Source: CG-Epi1 sp964634895 (GTDB lineage Archaea; Thermoplasmatota; Poseidoniia; MGIII; CG-Epi1). Taken from it: a stretch of 30,173 bases of DNA. The stretch is from the NCBI GenBank assembly GCA_964634895.1, contig CAZWJS010000016.1, positions 1 to 30,173 of the forward strand. The letters are read 5' to 3'. Made by a program: the position numbers and the translations under genes. The notes under the pieces were generated by a model. It was not told the DNA's origin. It did no database searches and was given only the letters and a program-made list of their open reading frames with translations. Each line of letters opens with the position of its first letter. The stretch's first letter is position 1. Below, piece by piece: positions 1 to 8,162 of this stretch.

Positions 1-1934
1 TTGGAAATGTAGAAGAATTGAATACATATCCTATGGCTGTAACGGCCGCAGGTGCTGTTCTATCTTATGCAACTAACACTCAATTCAGTGACTTGCCACA
101 CTTGAGACCTCCTTCTCTAATGATTAAAGCTAAAACAATGACTTTGGATGCAGTCACTCTAAGAAATTTAGAAATTGTACGTACTATAAACGATTCATCC
201 AAAGATACCTTGTTTGCAGTTCTAAACAAGAGCTCAACTGCAGGAGGTTCACGAAGACTAAAAGATTGGTTACTTCGACCTTTACATGATTTAGAACGGA
301 TTAATGAAAGACATGATGCTGTGGAAGAATTATTCAAGAATACCTTGAGCAGAAGAGAAATTAGAGATATATTGAAAGGTTTCTTAGATGTTGAAAGATT
401 ATTATCAAGACTAGGGCATGGGTCTATTTCTCCAAGAGATTTAGATAGTCTCAAAAATAGCCTAAACACAGTAAAAGATTTGAAGCAATTTCTAAGTGAA
501 GAACCATTAAAATCAAAATTAATGAAAAAACTTGTCAAATCAATTGATATTCACAAACAAGTTTCTAAGAAACTAGAAGAAGCTATTGTAGAGGAACCTC
601 CACTTGTTCTAAGAGATGGTGGTATTTTCAAGAAAGGATATTCAAAAGAATTGGATGACTTAAGGGCAAAGGCTAGCAGTGGAAGAGAATGGGTTGCTTC
701 ATTAGAAGCAGAAGAAAAAGAAAAAACAGGAATTCCAAAGCTAAAAATTGGTTATAATCGCGTCTTTGGTTATTACATTGAAGTCCCCAAAGTATACGCA
801 AAGAAAGTACCTGAGAGCTATCATCGTAAACAAACCGTAGCTGCTGGTGACAGATATATTACACCCGAATTAAAAGAAAAGGAAACGTCTATTCTAAGAG
901 CTGATGAACGTTCTCAAGCCCTAGAAATTGAATTGTTCAAAGAATTGAGAGAATGGATTCTAGAATTCTTAGGATCTTTACAAGCAACTACTATGGCAAT
1001 TTCCAGAATAGATGCAATTAGTTCACTTGCTGAAGTTAGTCAGACAAACAATTACGTTAGACCTGAAATGTCCAATGATGGAACGTTGTCCATTTCTGAT
1101 GGAAGGCATCCTGTTATCGAGGTCATTAGAGAAGGACAATATATTCCTAATAATTTACAATTAGACAATAAGCAAAGACAATTGATGATTCTAACTGGCC
1201 CTAATATGGGCGGTAAATCTACCTACATGAGGCAAACTGCTCTAATCTGTGTAATGGCTCAAGCTGGTTGTTTCGTTCCTGCTTCATCAGCAAGACTGGG
1301 AATGGTTGATCGTGTATTCACACGCGTAGGTGCGCATGATGACCTAGTACATGGCCACTCAACTTTCATGGTAGAAATGCTAGAACTAGCAAATATTTTG
1401 AGAAATGCATCACCTAATAGTCTTGTACTGCTAGACGAAATCGGAAGAGGAACTTCAACTTTTGATGGTTTGGCATTAGCATGGGCTGTTTCTGAAGAAT
1501 TGCATGCTGGTAAAGGCGTGAAAACTTTGTTTGCAACTCACTACCACCAATTAACTGATGTGGCAAAGATATTGGATAGATCTGTAAATTGTCATATGCA
1601 GGCTAAAGAAGACGGTCATGAATTAACATTACTTCACAGAGTTGCTGAAGGACCAACTGATGCCTCGTTCGGTATTCATGTAGCAAAAATGGCTGGTGTT
1701 CCCGAAGAAGTGTTGGTAAGGGCCCGTAAGGTACTGAATAATTTAGAAGAGGGATCAACTATTGAAGTATCGAAGACAGGCCCAGTTCAATCGATTTTCA
1801 GCTCAGATTTTGGTGCTAGAAGTCAAACTAAAGAGAATCCAATTGTAGATGAAATTAAAAAAATGGATTTGATGAACTTAACACCTTTACAAGCACTAGA
1901 AAAATTACACGATATTCAACAACGACTATTGTAA
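1..1934 (+). CDS. mutS: DNA mismatch repair protein MutS (5' truncated by window edge)
   Basis: MutS binds mismatches in newly replicated DNA and uses ATP to start repair. The frame is open from base 3, so the start lies outside the window. By comparison with E. coli MutS, roughly 215 N-terminal residues (the mismatch-recognition Phe-x-Glu domain) are missing. What remains is the end of the connector domain, the lever/clamp helices (about bases 130-1050) and the full ATPase. Walker A GPNMGGKST begins at base 1197, Walker B LVLLDEIGRGTS lies near 1422-1455, and the FATHYHQL switch segment near 1530. The short C-terminus (MNLTPLQALEKLHDIQQRL) resembles the MutS1 tail. It is bacterial-type MutS, which is patchy in Archaea. 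It ends 2 bp before the convergent membrane-protein gene. The family call is firm; the N-terminal domain was not seen. Confidence 0.96.
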   Translation, partial: GNVEELNTYPMAVTAAGAVLSYATNTQFSDLPHLRPPSLMIKAKTMTLDAVTLRNLEIVRTINDSSKDTLFAVLNKSSTAGGSRRLKDWLLRPLHDLERINERHDAVEELFKNTLSRREIRDILKGFLDVERLLSRLGHGSISPRDLDSLKNSLNTVKDLKQFLSEEPLKSKLMKKLVKSIDIHKQVSKKLEEAIVEEPPLVLRDGGIFKKGYSKELDDLRAKASSGREWVASLEAEEKEKTGIPKLKIGYNRVFGYYIEVPKVYAKKVPESYHRKQTVAAGDRYITPELKEKETSILRADERSQALEIELFKELREWILEFLGSLQATTMAISRIDAISSLAEVSQTNNYVRPEMSNDGTLSISDGRHPVIEVIREGQYIPNNLQLDNKQRQLMILTGPNMGGKSTYMRQTALICVMAQAGCFVPASSARLGMVDRVFTRVGAHDDLVHGHSTFMVEMLELANILRNASPNSLVLLDEIGRGTSTFDGLALAWAVSEELHAGKGVKTLFATHYHQLTDVAKILDRSVNCHMQAKEDGHELTLLHRVAEGPTDASFGIHVAKMAGVPEEVLVRARKVLNNLEEGSTIEVSKTGPVQSIFSSDFGARSQTKENPIVDEIKKMDLMNLTPLQALEKLHDIQQRLL

Positions 1935-1936
1935 AA

Positions 1937-2644
1937 TTAACCTACTGAGAAGGTTGTTGTCGTTGTATTGATATTACCCTCACTATCCGTTGCCGTAAAA
2001 GTAAATGAATAAGCCTCAGTATCTAAACCATCTTCAAAAAAATAGTAATATCTATGCTTCCCCTGTATAGAATAGGGATTATCATCTTCACTCTTTACCA
2101 AATATTCGCTACTCATAAAGCCACTACCGCCCTTACTTCCTTCCAAGGAAACGGACTCGACTTCCCAATTATCTTGTACAATTATAACCAAAGCAAAGGG
2201 TGTTTTGCTATTTAATTCAGCTGTAGTATTCCATTGGCCATCTACTTCAGTATAAATTTCTACACCTTGGAAATCGGGTTTTGAAATATCATTAAATGGT
2301 GGATTTGAAAACAAAATAAAGAGACCAAGCCAAGCTATAAAGGACATAAACATAGGACCAAACCAGTTTTTCCTTTCAAATTCACTAACGTCTACAATTT
2401 TCATTTCGCCAAACATTTTCAAAAGCTGAAAAAGGCCATATGGTGCAATAAAACCAATATAAAAGGCGATATTATCAAAATCAGTCATTTTGACTAAGGA
2501 ATAACTGACAATAGCTACTGCACAGGCATAAAAAATTGCAAATATTGCAATTTTTGAATCTCTAGTTTCTTTGACTCTATATTCATCTTCATCAAATTCA
2601 GGAAACGTGAAAGTCTCATCTCGTTTGCCCTTCTTCTTGGCCAT
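1937..2644 (-). CDS. Membrane protein with three TM helices and an extracytoplasmic beta domain
   Basis: I do not recognise this 235-residue protein. It has a charged cytoplasmic N-terminus (Lys-rich, then acidic, residues 1-30) and three hydrophobic segments at about 31-51, 58-77 and 94-113. These are followed by a hydrophilic C-terminal domain (about 115-235) that looks beta-sandwich-like and ends YSFTFTATDSEGN plus a Thr run, as Ig/PKD-type surface domains often do. With the N-terminus inside, three helices would place the C-terminal domain outside. The start follows a TATA-like element 19-28 bp upstream, as expected for a leaderless message. It is divergent from the site-2 protease gene and tail-to-tail with mutS. 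The gene is real; its function is unknown. Confidence 0.75.
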   Translation of the reverse strand: MAKKKGKRDETFTFPEFDEDEYRVKETRDSKIAIFAIFYACAVAIVSYSLVKMTDFDNIAFYIGFIAPYGLFQLLKMFGEMKIVDVSEFERKNWFGPMFMSFIAWLGLFILFSNPPFNDISKPDFQGVEIYTEVDGQWNTTAELNSKTPFALVIIVQDNWEVESVSLEGSKGGSGFMSSEYLVKSEDDNPYSIQGKHRYYYFFEDGLDTEAYSFTFTATDSEGNINTTTTTFSVG

Positions 2645-2662
2645 TGCGCGTTATAATGGAGG

Positions 2663-2672
2663 TTAAATAAAG
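2663..2672. promoter_or_regulatory. TATA-like element in a 60-bp divergent promoter region
   Basis: The + strand reads TTAAATAAAG. Read on the - strand it is CTTTATTTAA, 19-28 bp before the start codon at 2644. On the + strand it lies 33-42 bp before the ATG at 2705. One AT-rich core may serve both genes, or the + gene may use a weaker box nearer its start. The - strand spacing matches other leaderless promoters in this window. Confidence 0.5.
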
Positions 2673-2704
2673 CCCCGTGTGGACTCTAAGATACTTAAGA
2701 TACA

Positions 2705-4801
2705 ATGGCTGCAAAGAAGACTGGAACTGAGGCTCCACAAACCGAAGAAGAGGAAAAAGAAATACTTCCTGAATTGACTGGACTACCTATAGAAGTTCAT
2801 ATCCGTAGACACAGTCAATTCATAATTGTACTGACTTTCTGTTTATACTTAGGGTGGTACCTATTTGCAGCATTTCTTCTTGCATGGGTAACTTGTGTTA
2901 GGTGGGCTGAGAATGAAGGTTATCTCCAAAAATATAACATGGATCTTGTTTGGGGGCGCTCTTTCTTGATGTGGAGAACTGATTGGGGTAAGAATTTCAT
3001 AGAAAAGATTTCAAAAAATAAACCATTCTGGAGAAGAGTAGGGGATGTTTGGGTTGTAACTGTTTTTCTAATAATGATTTTTATGTTTCTTCTGCTACTT
3101 TGGCAAGCTACATTAGCGTGGCAAATTCCAAAAAGTTCTGCAGTTTCACCTAAGATGATGATTGGATTACCTGGATTAAACCCAATCATTCCACTTTGGT
3201 ATGGTATTTTGGCCCTAGTTATTGCAATGGTAGTTCATGAATTTAGCCATGGCATTCTAAGTCGCGTAGCTAATGTAAAAGTCAAAGCTCTTGGATTACT
3301 AATGTTCATCTTTCCTGTAGGTGCTTTCGTAGAACCTGATGAAGAAGAAATGAAAAATATGAAAAAATGGGAAAGGATGAGACTGTACGCTGCAGGCCCC
3401 GGAAGTAACATGGTTATTGCAATAATTTTCTCATTTTTGTTCTCATCTGTAATGGTTGAATCTCTAGAACCTGCGAATGAAGGGGTTTTGTCTGCAAGCG
3501 TGGTTGTTGATTACGGTGGTGAAAAATCTGGACTCGAACCGTGGATGTTGATAACTGAAGTTGATAATCAGCCTGTAACAAGTTCAGAGGATTTTTCAAA
3601 CATTATGAATGAAACTTATGCAGGGCAAATTGTCAATGTTTCCGTGCTGAATAAAGGAAATCCTGAAACATATCAAGTTACTTTATCTGATAAAGGAAGT
3701 TACTATCTAAAATATTATCCAGATAATTATGAATCTTGGATGTCTGGTAAGGGCTTCATGGGTATTGCAGTCGTCAATCCTGAATTAGTAACCGATAGTT
3801 TGGCTAACCCTGGCAATAGTGGAACGTCTATGTTACAATATATGACACTTCCATTCCAAAAATTACAACCATTTCCTGAACATTTTACTGCTTTGTTTGA
3901 GCCTACTGGATTGACCAGCATTCTACCTGACAATCTATTCTGGATTCTAGCCAATGCTTTCTATTGGATTTTCTGGTTAAATCTGATGGTTGGATTGACA
4001 AACGCGCTACCTGCAGTTCCACTAGATGGGGGATTCATCTTTGCAGACGGAATAACTGGAGTCTTAGACAAATTTAAGGGTGGGCTAACTGAAAAGAAAA
4101 AGGAAGAAATAGTGGATAACTTAGTTGCTTTCTTGGCATTCACGGTTCTTTTCCTAATTGTGTGGCAACTAGTCGGCCCTAGATTAGTTGGAACAGACTC
4201 TGTAATCTTGAATGCAAATATTGATGCCTCAGGTAGTGAAGGATTAAACGGAGACAACTTCACTTTTGATGCGTCTAATTCAGAAGGCGCCTTTGTTTCA
4301 TATGAATGGGACTTTGGCGACAATAATACTGCAGAAGGTGAACGTGTAAGTCATAATTGGTCTGAAGGTGGCGTTTACTTTGTTGTATTGACTGCTAAAG
4401 ATGCAGAAGATCGACAAAGTGTAGAATTTCATCAGATAACTATTGACTATCAAGAAAGTGGCAATGGTGAAGTTGGTGGAAATGGGCAAGATACAATAAC
4501 TAATGACGTAAAGCCCTATGTTAATAAAATAAATATTTACATGAATATAACTGGAGATAGTGCTTTAGCTATTGGCAATAACGGAGCCTCGTCTGATGTT
4601 ACAGTTACTATCCGAGTAAACAATCAAGATTTATTTGAATGGTCTGATAATATAGACAAGGGAGAAACCGAATCTATTCCATTTAGTATTGATAATGGTG
4701 AAATGGTAGGAAACTGGGAAATAATCCTAGAAGCAAATGATGGAAGATCTGACTTTACTTATGACTACAACTGGTTTAATGATTTTGAAACTAATAATTG
4801 A
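2705..4801 (+). CDS. Site-2 protease-like intramembrane metallopeptidase (M50) with PDZ-like and PKD domains
   Basis: This is a predicted intramembrane zinc protease of the M50/S2P family, which cuts transmembrane helices of membrane-bound regulators or remnant peptides. The zinc motif HEFSH is at residues 178-182 inside a hydrophobic segment. The second family motif, N-ALPAVPLDGG with the Asp ligand at about 441, lies in a later helix. Hydrophobic segments occur near 35-60, 115-140, 155-185, 195-215, 230-250, 415-435 and 470-490. A PDZ-like segment lies between the two catalytic motifs (about 255-320). The C-terminus adds a PKD domain (about 500-580, with YEWDFGD at 533) and a further beta domain to residue 698, both probably extracytoplasmic. 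The PKD tail is unusual for S2P proteins. The natural substrate is not evident from the neighbours. Confidence 0.88.
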   Translation: MAAKKTGTEAPQTEEEEKEILPELTGLPIEVHIRRHSQFIIVLTFCLYLGWYLFAAFLLAWVTCVRWAENEGYLQKYNMDLVWGRSFLMWRTDWGKNFIEKISKNKPFWRRVGDVWVVTVFLIMIFMFLLLLWQATLAWQIPKSSAVSPKMMIGLPGLNPIIPLWYGILALVIAMVVHEFSHGILSRVANVKVKALGLLMFIFPVGAFVEPDEEEMKNMKKWERMRLYAAGPGSNMVIAIIFSFLFSSVMVESLEPANEGVLSASVVVDYGGEKSGLEPWMLITEVDNQPVTSSEDFSNIMNETYAGQIVNVSVLNKGNPETYQVTLSDKGSYYLKYYPDNYESWMSGKGFMGIAVVNPELVTDSLANPGNSGTSMLQYMTLPFQKLQPFPEHFTALFEPTGLTSILPDNLFWILANAFYWIFWLNLMVGLTNALPAVPLDGGFIFADGITGVLDKFKGGLTEKKKEEIVDNLVAFLAFTVLFLIVWQLVGPRLVGTDSVILNANIDASGSEGLNGDNFTFDASNSEGAFVSYEWDFGDNNTAEGERVSHNWSEGGVYFVVLTAKDAEDRQSVEFHQITIDYQESGNGEVGGNGQDTITNDVKPYVNKINIYMNITGDSALAIGNNGASSDVTVTIRVNNQDLFEWSDNIDKGETESIPFSIDNGEMVGNWEIILEANDGRSDFTYDYNWFNDFETNN

Positions 4802-4808
4802 AACGAGA

Positions 4809-4818
4809 CTTTAATAAC
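4809..4818 (+). promoter_or_regulatory. Candidate TATA box of the tyrosine-degradation operon
   Basis: CTTTAATAAC lies 60-69 bp before the hpd start codon, which would give a 5' leader of roughly 35-40 nt. No clear Shine-Dalgarno sequence is seen in front of hpd. The 76-bp gap after the protease gene makes a separate promoter plausible. Confidence 0.4.
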
Positions 4819-4877
4819 GCTTAGTACCTTGCCCGCATGAAAACATAGGGTTTGTAAGTCCTATAACGAGAATCACA

Positions 4878-5966
4878 ATGAGTAAAGATCCAGTGCCGCT
4901 AAAAGCAGTACACCACATTGAATTTTGGGTAGGTAATGCAAAACAAGCTGCCTATTTTTACAGAAAGGCATTTGGATTTAATCAAATTGCATACTCTGGA
5001 TTAGAAACCGGTAACAGACACCGAGCTAGCTACGTTTTAGAACAAGGTCGTATCAAAATGGTCTTTTCTACGCCATTAAACAGCAACAATGGAATATCAG
5101 AACATATCAAAGCACATGGTGACGGGGTAAAGGATATTGCGTTTCATGTGGATGATGCGAAAGCATGCTACGAAGCTTGTATCACTCGTGGTGCTAAGAG
5201 TGCCAAAAAACCTGAGGTAATTAGTGATGGTAATGGTAGCATAACGCAAGCTGCAATTTACACTTACGGAGAAACAATACATTCTTTCATTTCTTATAAT
5301 GACTACAGCGGCCCCTTCCTTCCTGGATTTGAAGAGAAGAAAGTAGAGGGAGATACTGTTGGATTAAGATTTGTTGACCATATAGTAGGAAACGTTGAAT
5401 TGGGAAAAATGGAACATTGGGTTAACTTTTATGCTGATATAATGGGATTCTCTCAAATTCAAGCTTTCAGTGATGATGATATTTCAACAGAATACTCAGC
5501 ATTGATGTCAAAGGTTATGGAAAGTGATAATGGAAGAATAAAATTTCCAATTAATGAACCTGCTGAAGGAAGAAAAAAATCACAAATTGATGAATATTTA
5601 GAATTTTATCAAGGCCCTGGCGTACAACACATCGCATTGCTCACTGATGATATAATAAAAGCAATCAATAAACTGAAAGCAAATGGAGTTGAATTTCTTG
5701 AAGTCCCTGACACATATTATGATGATTTAACTACTAGAGTTGGAGCAATCGATGAAGATATTGAAGTGCTCAAAAAATTAAAGATTCTAGTAGATCGGGA
5801 TGATGAAGGGTATCTATTGCAATTATTTACCAAACCTGTAGAGGATAGGCCTACTGTTTTCTATGAAGTTATTCAAAGAAAAGGATCAAAAGGATTTGGA
5901 ATTGGGAATTTTAAGGCCTTGTTTGAAGCAATAGAAAGACATCAAGCTGAGAGAGGAAATTTGTAA
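4878..5966 (+). CDS. hpd: 4-Hydroxyphenylpyruvate dioxygenase
   Basis: This Fe(II) enzyme converts 4-hydroxyphenylpyruvate, the transamination product of tyrosine, into homogentisate using O2. Its 362 residues form the two vicinal-oxygen-chelate halves usual for the family. The N-terminal half starts at VHHIEFWVGN (about residue 11). The C-terminal catalytic half carries the expected 2-His-1-Glu ligands: His168 in FVDHIVGN, His251 in GPGVQHIAL and Glu330 in VFYEVIQRKG, followed by the usual GFGxGNFxALFEAIE helix. The length is typical. It is the first gene of the operon, and its stop overlaps the hmgA start by one base (TAATG), implying coupled translation. The presence of this oxygen-dependent enzyme points to an aerobic organism. 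Confidence 0.95.
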   Translation: MSKDPVPLKAVHHIEFWVGNAKQAAYFYRKAFGFNQIAYSGLETGNRHRASYVLEQGRIKMVFSTPLNSNNGISEHIKAHGDGVKDIAFHVDDAKACYEACITRGAKSAKKPEVISDGNGSITQAAIYTYGETIHSFISYNDYSGPFLPGFEEKKVEGDTVGLRFVDHIVGNVELGKMEHWVNFYADIMGFSQIQAFSDDDISTEYSALMSKVMESDNGRIKFPINEPAEGRKKSQIDEYLEFYQGPGVQHIALLTDDIIKAINKLKANGVEFLEVPDTYYDDLTTRVGAIDEDIEVLKKLKILVDRDDEGYLLQLFTKPVEDRPTVFYEVIQRKGSKGFGIGNFKALFEAIERHQAERGNL

Positions 5967-7150
5967 TGCACAGATATCATAAATTAGGGAAAATAGCAAA
6001 GAAGAGACACACCGTTTTCAGAGATGAAAAAGGGAACATTTATCATGAAGAACTGAAAGGAAATAAAGGGTTTATTGGACCTTCTTCACTACTATATCAT
6101 ATATATCCTCCTACTGAAGTTCTTTCAACAAAAGAAATAGGAAGTTTTGAACTCGAAGAAGATGATGATAAAAGTCTCAGAATGAGACATTTCTACACAA
6201 ATAGGGCTGAAAAAGGAGGGAGTGCAATTATGGATCGCAAACCATTCTTATTTAATAACGATGTAGTAATGATGATGTGTTATCCTGATAAAAATGATGA
6301 TTATCATTATCGTAATGCTCAAGGTGATGAAATTATCTATGTCAGTCAAGGAAGTGGAACTTTAGAAACGGCTTTTGGTAATATGAAATATTCCCAAGGA
6401 GATTACTTAGTTATTCCGAGAGGAATTCTACATAGATATATAATGAATGATGAAGAACATTCCTTGTTAATTGTAGAATCGCCTGGTGAAGTTAGGACTC
6501 CAAGAAGATATCGTAATGAATTTGGGCAAATTATAGAAAGAAGCCCATATTCTGAAAGAGATTTTAGAGGACCTAATGAAATTGTTCCCCATGACGAAAA
6601 AGGTGAATTCAAAATAGTAGTAAAACAAAGAAACCGATTTACTGAAGTTACATTGGGCCATCACCCTTGTGATGTTGTTGGCTGGGATGGATACTACTAT
6701 CCATTTGCATTCAGTATTCATGATTTTGAGCCAATTGTAGGAAGAATTCACGAACCTCCTCCAGTCCATCAAACATTTGCTAGTGACCGATTTGTTGTAT
6801 GCTCCTTCTGCCCAAGACCGTTTGACTTTGACAAAAATGCAATCCCTGCGCCATATAATCATGCAAACATAATGTCTGATGAAGTGATTTATTATGATTC
6901 TAAAGAATTCATGTCTCGTAAAGGGGTCGAATTTGGTTCAATGACATTACATCCTGATGGACTTACACATGGCCCACATCCTGGAAAATATGAAGGATCA
7001 ATCGGAGCAAAATGGACTGATGAATTAGCTGTAATGGTAGATACACATTATCCTCTAAAAGTTGCTAAATATGCATTGAAAGTCGAAGATGATAATTATG
7101 GTAAATCCTGGCTAGACGGTGAAGGGTATAAGGAAGCTTTAGGCGAATAA
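5966..7150 (+). CDS. hmgA: Homogentisate 1,2-dioxygenase (short type)
   Basis: This cupin-fold Fe(II) dioxygenase opens the ring of homogentisate to maleylacetoacetate. The protein has 394 residues, shorter than the roughly 440 of the human enzyme and like the short bacterial type. A first cupin is seen around GDEIIYVSQGSGTLE and VIPRGILHRY. The iron site is in the C-terminal half: His299 in PYNHANIMSDE, followed by Asp305-Glu306, and His335 in LTHGPHPG. The acidic ligand falls one residue later than the human His-x5-Glu spacing if Glu306 is used. It overlaps hpd by one base, and the next gene starts 4 bp after its stop. The family call is firm; the exact ligand assignment is by motif only. 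Confidence 0.93.
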   Translation: MHRYHKLGKIAKKRHTVFRDEKGNIYHEELKGNKGFIGPSSLLYHIYPPTEVLSTKEIGSFELEEDDDKSLRMRHFYTNRAEKGGSAIMDRKPFLFNNDVVMMMCYPDKNDDYHYRNAQGDEIIYVSQGSGTLETAFGNMKYSQGDYLVIPRGILHRYIMNDEEHSLLIVESPGEVRTPRRYRNEFGQIIERSPYSERDFRGPNEIVPHDEKGEFKIVVKQRNRFTEVTLGHHPCDVVGWDGYYYPFAFSIHDFEPIVGRIHEPPPVHQTFASDRFVVCSFCPRPFDFDKNAIPAPYNHANIMSDEVIYYDSKEFMSRKGVEFGSMTLHPDGLTHGPHPGKYEGSIGAKWTDELAVMVDTHYPLKVAKYALKVEDDNYGKSWLDGEGYKEALGE

Positions 7151-7154
7151 TCTG

Positions 7155-8162
7155 ATGAAAGAAAGTCTAAGAACTTTCATGAAAGGGCTGATTGACTACG
7201 CAGGATTATTCCCTCCTGCTAAATTACCACTTAACAAAGCAATCGATGAATACATTCTACATCTAAAAAGTGAATACTCTTGGATATTGGGACGTTTTAT
7301 TATTCCTATCTCACAATTTAAGGAATTAGACGATTATATATCTCTTTTTGACAATTTAGGAACTTTGAAATTGTCTGTTTTGGGCGGTGGGGGAAAAAAT
7401 GACGATGAGTATTTAAATAAAATAGAACAAAATACAAAGGATATTGAACAATTTAGAAGAAGACATGATGGAAAAGTGGAAATTGACATTATAGAATGTA
7501 AATTGGCAACAAATAAACCCTCAAAAGAGACTCTTCAAACTGCTACTGATTTATTGAACAGATGTAATCTTACACATTATCATGAATTTCCTAATTTGCC
7601 ATATGTAGGAATAGACTATTCAACTGAGCTAGATGAAACTACCTGGGATGATGAAATCACATCTACTATTAATATGATAGCTAAAATAAAAAATGCTGGA
7701 ATTAAACTTAGATGTGGAGGAATTGTAAAAGATGCCTTTCCTAGTGTTGAAAAAGTAACAGCAATGATTCAAGCGTGTGTCCTGAAGAAGGTTGCAATGA
7801 AATTCACGGCTGGCCTCCACCATCCACTACGGCATTTTGAAGAAGAATATGATTGTGACATGCATGGGTTTCTCAATACTTTTGGAGCTGGCATTTTAGG
7901 ATCAACTTTTCCACAGCCCCAAAGTTCTCAAGAAAAATATCGTATGTTTATACTTCTTTCTCATATGATTGATGATATAAACGCAGAGAATTTTATTTTC
8001 GATGATGAGAAGTTGACTTGGAAAGTAAGAGATAATCGCGATACTCGTTTCGAAATGGGAATGGAAGAAATAAAGAACGCTCGAGAGAAACAGGTTATTT
8101 CATATGGCAGTTGCTCTTTTGAAGAGCCCATTGATGACTTAAAACAATTAGGATGGATGTAA
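7155..8162 (+). CDS. Uncharacterised protein in the homogentisate operon; candidate maleylacetoacetate-handling enzyme
   Basis: I do not know a characterised family for this 335-residue soluble protein. Its likely signature segments are DYAGLFPPA (14-22), WILGRFIIP (43-51), GIKLRCGG (182-189), KFTAGLHHPLRH (215-226, three His and two Arg), HGFLN (237-241) and SYGSCSFEEP near the C-terminus. The alternating strand/helix pattern with Lys, His and Arg at strand ends suggests an alpha/beta barrel. It sits between hmgA (4-bp gap) and fah (overlap), exactly where maleylacetoacetate isomerase belongs in the pathway order. It has no GST-zeta features (no thioredoxin fold start, no SSxSxRVR motif), and most archaea lack glutathione. 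A role in isomerising or directly processing maleylacetoacetate is inference from context; a regulatory or accessory role is also possible. Confidence 0.7.
   Translation: MKESLRTFMKGLIDYAGLFPPAKLPLNKAIDEYILHLKSEYSWILGRFIIPISQFKELDDYISLFDNLGTLKLSVLGGGGKNDDEYLNKIEQNTKDIEQFRRRHDGKVEIDIIECKLATNKPSKETLQTATDLLNRCNLTHYHEFPNLPYVGIDYSTELDETTWDDEITSTINMIAKIKNAGIKLRCGGIVKDAFPSVEKVTAMIQACVLKKVAMKFTAGLHHPLRHFEEEYDCDMHGFLNTFGAGILGSTFPQPQSSQEKYRMFILLSHMIDDINAENFIFDDEKLTWKVRDNRDTRFEMGMEEIKNAREKQVISYGSCSFEEPIDDLKQLGWM

Noticed and set aside
1932..1939. Possible terminator between mutS and the convergent membrane-protein gene
   Set aside because: Only 2 bp separate the two stop codons and no hairpin or T-run specific to either gene could be found.
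3961..4323. - strand open frame (120 codons) inside the site-2 protease gene
   Set aside because: It is a shadow of the protease frame covering its PLDGG motif and PKD domain; no domain or promoter is seen.
4878..5350. Reading hpd as a glyoxalase or bleomycin-resistance protein
   Set aside because: The fold is shared, but the two-domain length, the His168/His251/Glu330 ligands and the adjacent hmgA and fah fix it as 4-hydroxyphenylpyruvate dioxygenase.
8153..8162. Earlier fah start codon at 8153
   Set aside because: It adds three residues and a 10-base overlap; the ATG at 8162 makes the same one-base TAATG overlap seen at hpd/hmgA, so it was preferred.
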